A stretch of 64,000 nucleotides of DNA, taken from assembly GCA_963732655.1 (NCBI GenBank), contig CAVTAI010000009.1, positions 1 through 64,000 of the forward strand, written 5' to 3'. The notes beneath the pieces were generated by a model. That model did no database searches, had not been told where the DNA came from, and was given only the letters and a program-made list of their open reading frames with translations. Origin of the DNA: CAVTWS01 sp963732655 (GTDB lineage: Bacteria > Actinomycetota > Acidimicrobiia > Acidimicrobiales > SHLQ01). Positions 62,578 to 64,000 of this stretch are shown here, in pieces. Numbering within the stretch: position 1 is the stretch's first letter; every line of letters begins with the position of its first letter. A program made the position numbers and the translations under genes.

Positions 62578-64000
62578 TCAACCCCTCTCCCCGCCGAGGA
62601 ACACGGCTCGGGCGAGGTCGTCACGTTCGGCCAGTTCCTGGGCCGGGCCCTCGAAACGCACCCGGCCCTTCTCCATGAACACCGCCCGGTCCGAGACGGC
62701 CAGGGCCACGTTGAGCGACTGCTCGACGACGATCATCGTCTGTCCCTTCGCCCTGAGGGCCTCGACCACTTCGAGGAGCTCGTGGACTACGACCGGGGCC
62801 AGACCGAGGCTCAACTCGTCGATGATGAGCACCTCGGGCTCGTGCATGAGTGCCATCGCCAACGCCAGCATCTGTTGCTGGCCCCCCGACAGCTCGCTGG
62901 CCGGCTCGTCGAGGCGGCCGGCCAGGGCGGGGAAAGTCTCCAGGACCTTGTCGATCCGGGCTCGTTCCTCGGACTTGCTCAACCGGCTGCTGAGGAGCGA
63001 CGAGCGCAGGTTCTGTCCGATGGTGAGATCGAGGAAGGTACCCGCGCCCCCTCGGAGCTGAACGACACCTTCCCGAAACCGTCGTTCGGCCGCCGCGTAG
63101 GTGAGGGTCACACCATTGAGGCGCACGACACCTCGGTCCGGGGTGCCGAGGCCGCTGATGACCCGGAGCACCGTGGACTTGCCGGCCCCGTTCGTGCCGA
63201 GCAGGGCCAACGTCTCGCCGCGCTGCACCTCGAAACTGCAGTCGAACAACACCTGGACGGGCCCGTAACTGAAATCGAGGTTGTGGACCTGGATGACGGG
63301 AGTGTGGTCCGGCTCGGCTTTCATGCGCTCGATCTCGGCCTGCTCCTCGAGCAACTCCTCCACGGCCAACGAGATGTCACGGCGGATGTACCGGCTGCCG
63401 AACACGATGATCGCCCCACCGATCAACGCGGCCGGCGGCGCGGCGGCGGTCATCGCGGTCCGAGAACCGTAGGCATCGGACAGCTGCCCGACCAGCAGCC
63501 CACCGATGAAGCCGCCCATCAAGAAGATGAACACCGGGATGAGGGCGAAGGCCTGGGCTCGGATCCGGTAGGGCGACACGGCGCCGACGATCATCGGCGC
63601 GGCCACGAACGCGGCCGAGATGGCGGCCTGGGCGAGTCCGAGGGAGGCGACCAGCAGCCACAGCGTGTGGAAGCGCAACCCGGGGATGTACAGGACTCCG
63701 GCGAAGACGACCAACAACCCGGCGGTCCGCATGACCAAGGGCGGTGAGAGCCGGAACTGCTTGTCGAAGAACGTTCCGGCCAGCATCGGGGCCAGCAGGG
63801 CCGGGATCCACAGCAGCGCTTCGATGATGCCGCGGTCGAGCGCATCCTTGCCGTACTCCTCCTCCAGCAACAGGTTGAACTGGAGCGGGATGGCGATCAG
63901 GGCGAACCCGAGCACGCCGATGCCGATGCACAACGAATAGAAGGTCTTGACCTTCTTGAGGCGGGCGAACGCGGCGCTGGTCGACACCGGCAACTCCTCG
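62578..64000 (-). CDS. MFS transporter fused to a LivF-type ABC ATPase (partial at right edge)
   Basis: About 474 visible residues; the frame is open through the window edge (EELPVSTSAAFARLKKVKTFYSLC), so the first half of the MFS domain is probably missing. Visible helices: SLCIGIGVLGFALIAIPLQF, IIEALLWIPALLAPMLAGTFF, MRTAGLLVVFAGVLYIPGL, LWLLVASLGLAQAAISAAFVAAPMIV, AFALIPVFIFLMGGFIGGLLVGQL and AAPPAALIGGAIIVFGSRY. A charged linker (VEELLEEQAEIERMKAEPD) leads to the ATPase: GTNGAGKSTVLRVISGL, ASELSGGQQQMLALAMALMHEPEVLIIDELSLGLAPVVV, and VEQSLNVALAVSDRAVFMEKGRV, typical LivF. The signature and Walker B are intact. It is coupled by one base to LivHMG, so it supplies the second ATPase of that importer. 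Confidence 0.92.
   Translation of the reverse strand, partial: EELPVSTSAAFARLKKVKTFYSLCIGIGVLGFALIAIPLQFNLLLEEEYGKDALDRGIIEALLWIPALLAPMLAGTFFDKQFRLSPPLVMRTAGLLVVFAGVLYIPGLRFHTLWLLVASLGLAQAAISAAFVAAPMIVGAVSPYRIRAQAFALIPVFIFLMGGFIGGLLVGQLSDAYGSRTAMTAAAPPAALIGGAIIVFGSRYIRRDISLAVEELLEEQAEIERMKAEPDHTPVIQVHNLDFSYGPVQVLFDCSFEVQRGETLALLGTNGAGKSTVLRVISGLGTPDRGVVRLNGVTLTYAAAERRFREGVVQLRGGAGTFLDLTIGQNLRSSLLSSRLSKSEERARIDKVLETFPALAGRLDEPASELSGGQQQMLALAMALMHEPEVLIIDELSLGLAPVVVHELLEVVEALRAKGQTMIVVEQSLNVALAVSDRAVFMEKGRVRFEGPAQELAERDDLARAVFLGGERG

Overview
The window is high-GC DNA with the gene content of a free-living actinobacterium, most likely of class Acidimicrobiia. That placement is inferred from gene content: an F420/DDN-family protein, a WS/DGAT acyltransferase, a ~1,600-residue NAD-glutamate dehydrogenase, many acyl-CoA dehydrogenases, VLDTR-type cell-surface repeats and leaderless starts. 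There are about 56 protein-coding genes. I saw no rRNA, tRNA, CRISPR array, IS element or prophage.

Layout. 1-3.4 kb: a secreted beta-helix surface protein cut by the left edge. 3.5-6.5 kb: a probable three-domain protein (Asp/Asn beta-hydroxylase, sulfotransferase, TIGR03032 propeller). 6.6-9.6 kb: an alcohol dehydrogenase/Nudix pair, a hypothetical gene and a LOG-family hydrolase. 9.6-16.4 kb: an orphan ParA, a pair of acyl-CoA dehydrogenases, arylamine N-acetyltransferase, MgtC, an LCAD-like dehydrogenase and a DDN-family protein. 16.5-17.2 kb: a VapBC-like toxin-antitoxin pair. 17.3-25.8 kb: a divergent Liu/Atu-like catabolic cluster around a TetR regulator (IVD-like dehydrogenase and enoyl-CoA hydratase leftward; biotin-dependent carboxylase and AtuA-like protein rightward). 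26.8-29.1 kb: an accessory stretch with an AbrB/PIN module, an excisionase-like HTH gene and a Fic protein. 29-32.8 kb: mtnA with a nucleoside phosphorylase, membrane proteins and a cupredoxin lipoprotein. 33-46 kb: aldehyde dehydrogenase, GMC oxidoreductase, a CorC/CNNM protein, WS/DGAT overlapping the giant glutamate dehydrogenase and a VOC gene, then a Tat-exported DUF839 protein. 46-54 kb: a zinc-type ABC ATPase facing a Fur/Zur gene, a DUF4349 lipoprotein, an APH-like kinase, an MFS exporter, a nucleosidase and ApbE. 53.8-57 kb: a GntR-amidohydrolase-CitE operon. 57-59.4 kb: a secreted DUF839-like protein and NudC. 59.4-59.7 kb: a repeat-filled spacer. 59.7-64 kb: a branched-chain amino-acid ABC transporter collapsed into a LivH-LivM-LivG fusion and an MFS-LivF fusion cut by the right edge.

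Two themes cross the window. First, at least thirteen otherwise intact genes are each broken by single-base frame changes, some in homopolymers. This looks like uncorrected indels in the assembly rather than pseudogenes, so those genes are given as whole CDSs with the break position stated. Second, many single genes and regulators begin 6-8 nt after a TAnnnT hexamer with no Shine-Dalgarno, which points to leaderless transcripts. In three regulator genes a palindrome covers that hexamer, suggesting autoregulation.
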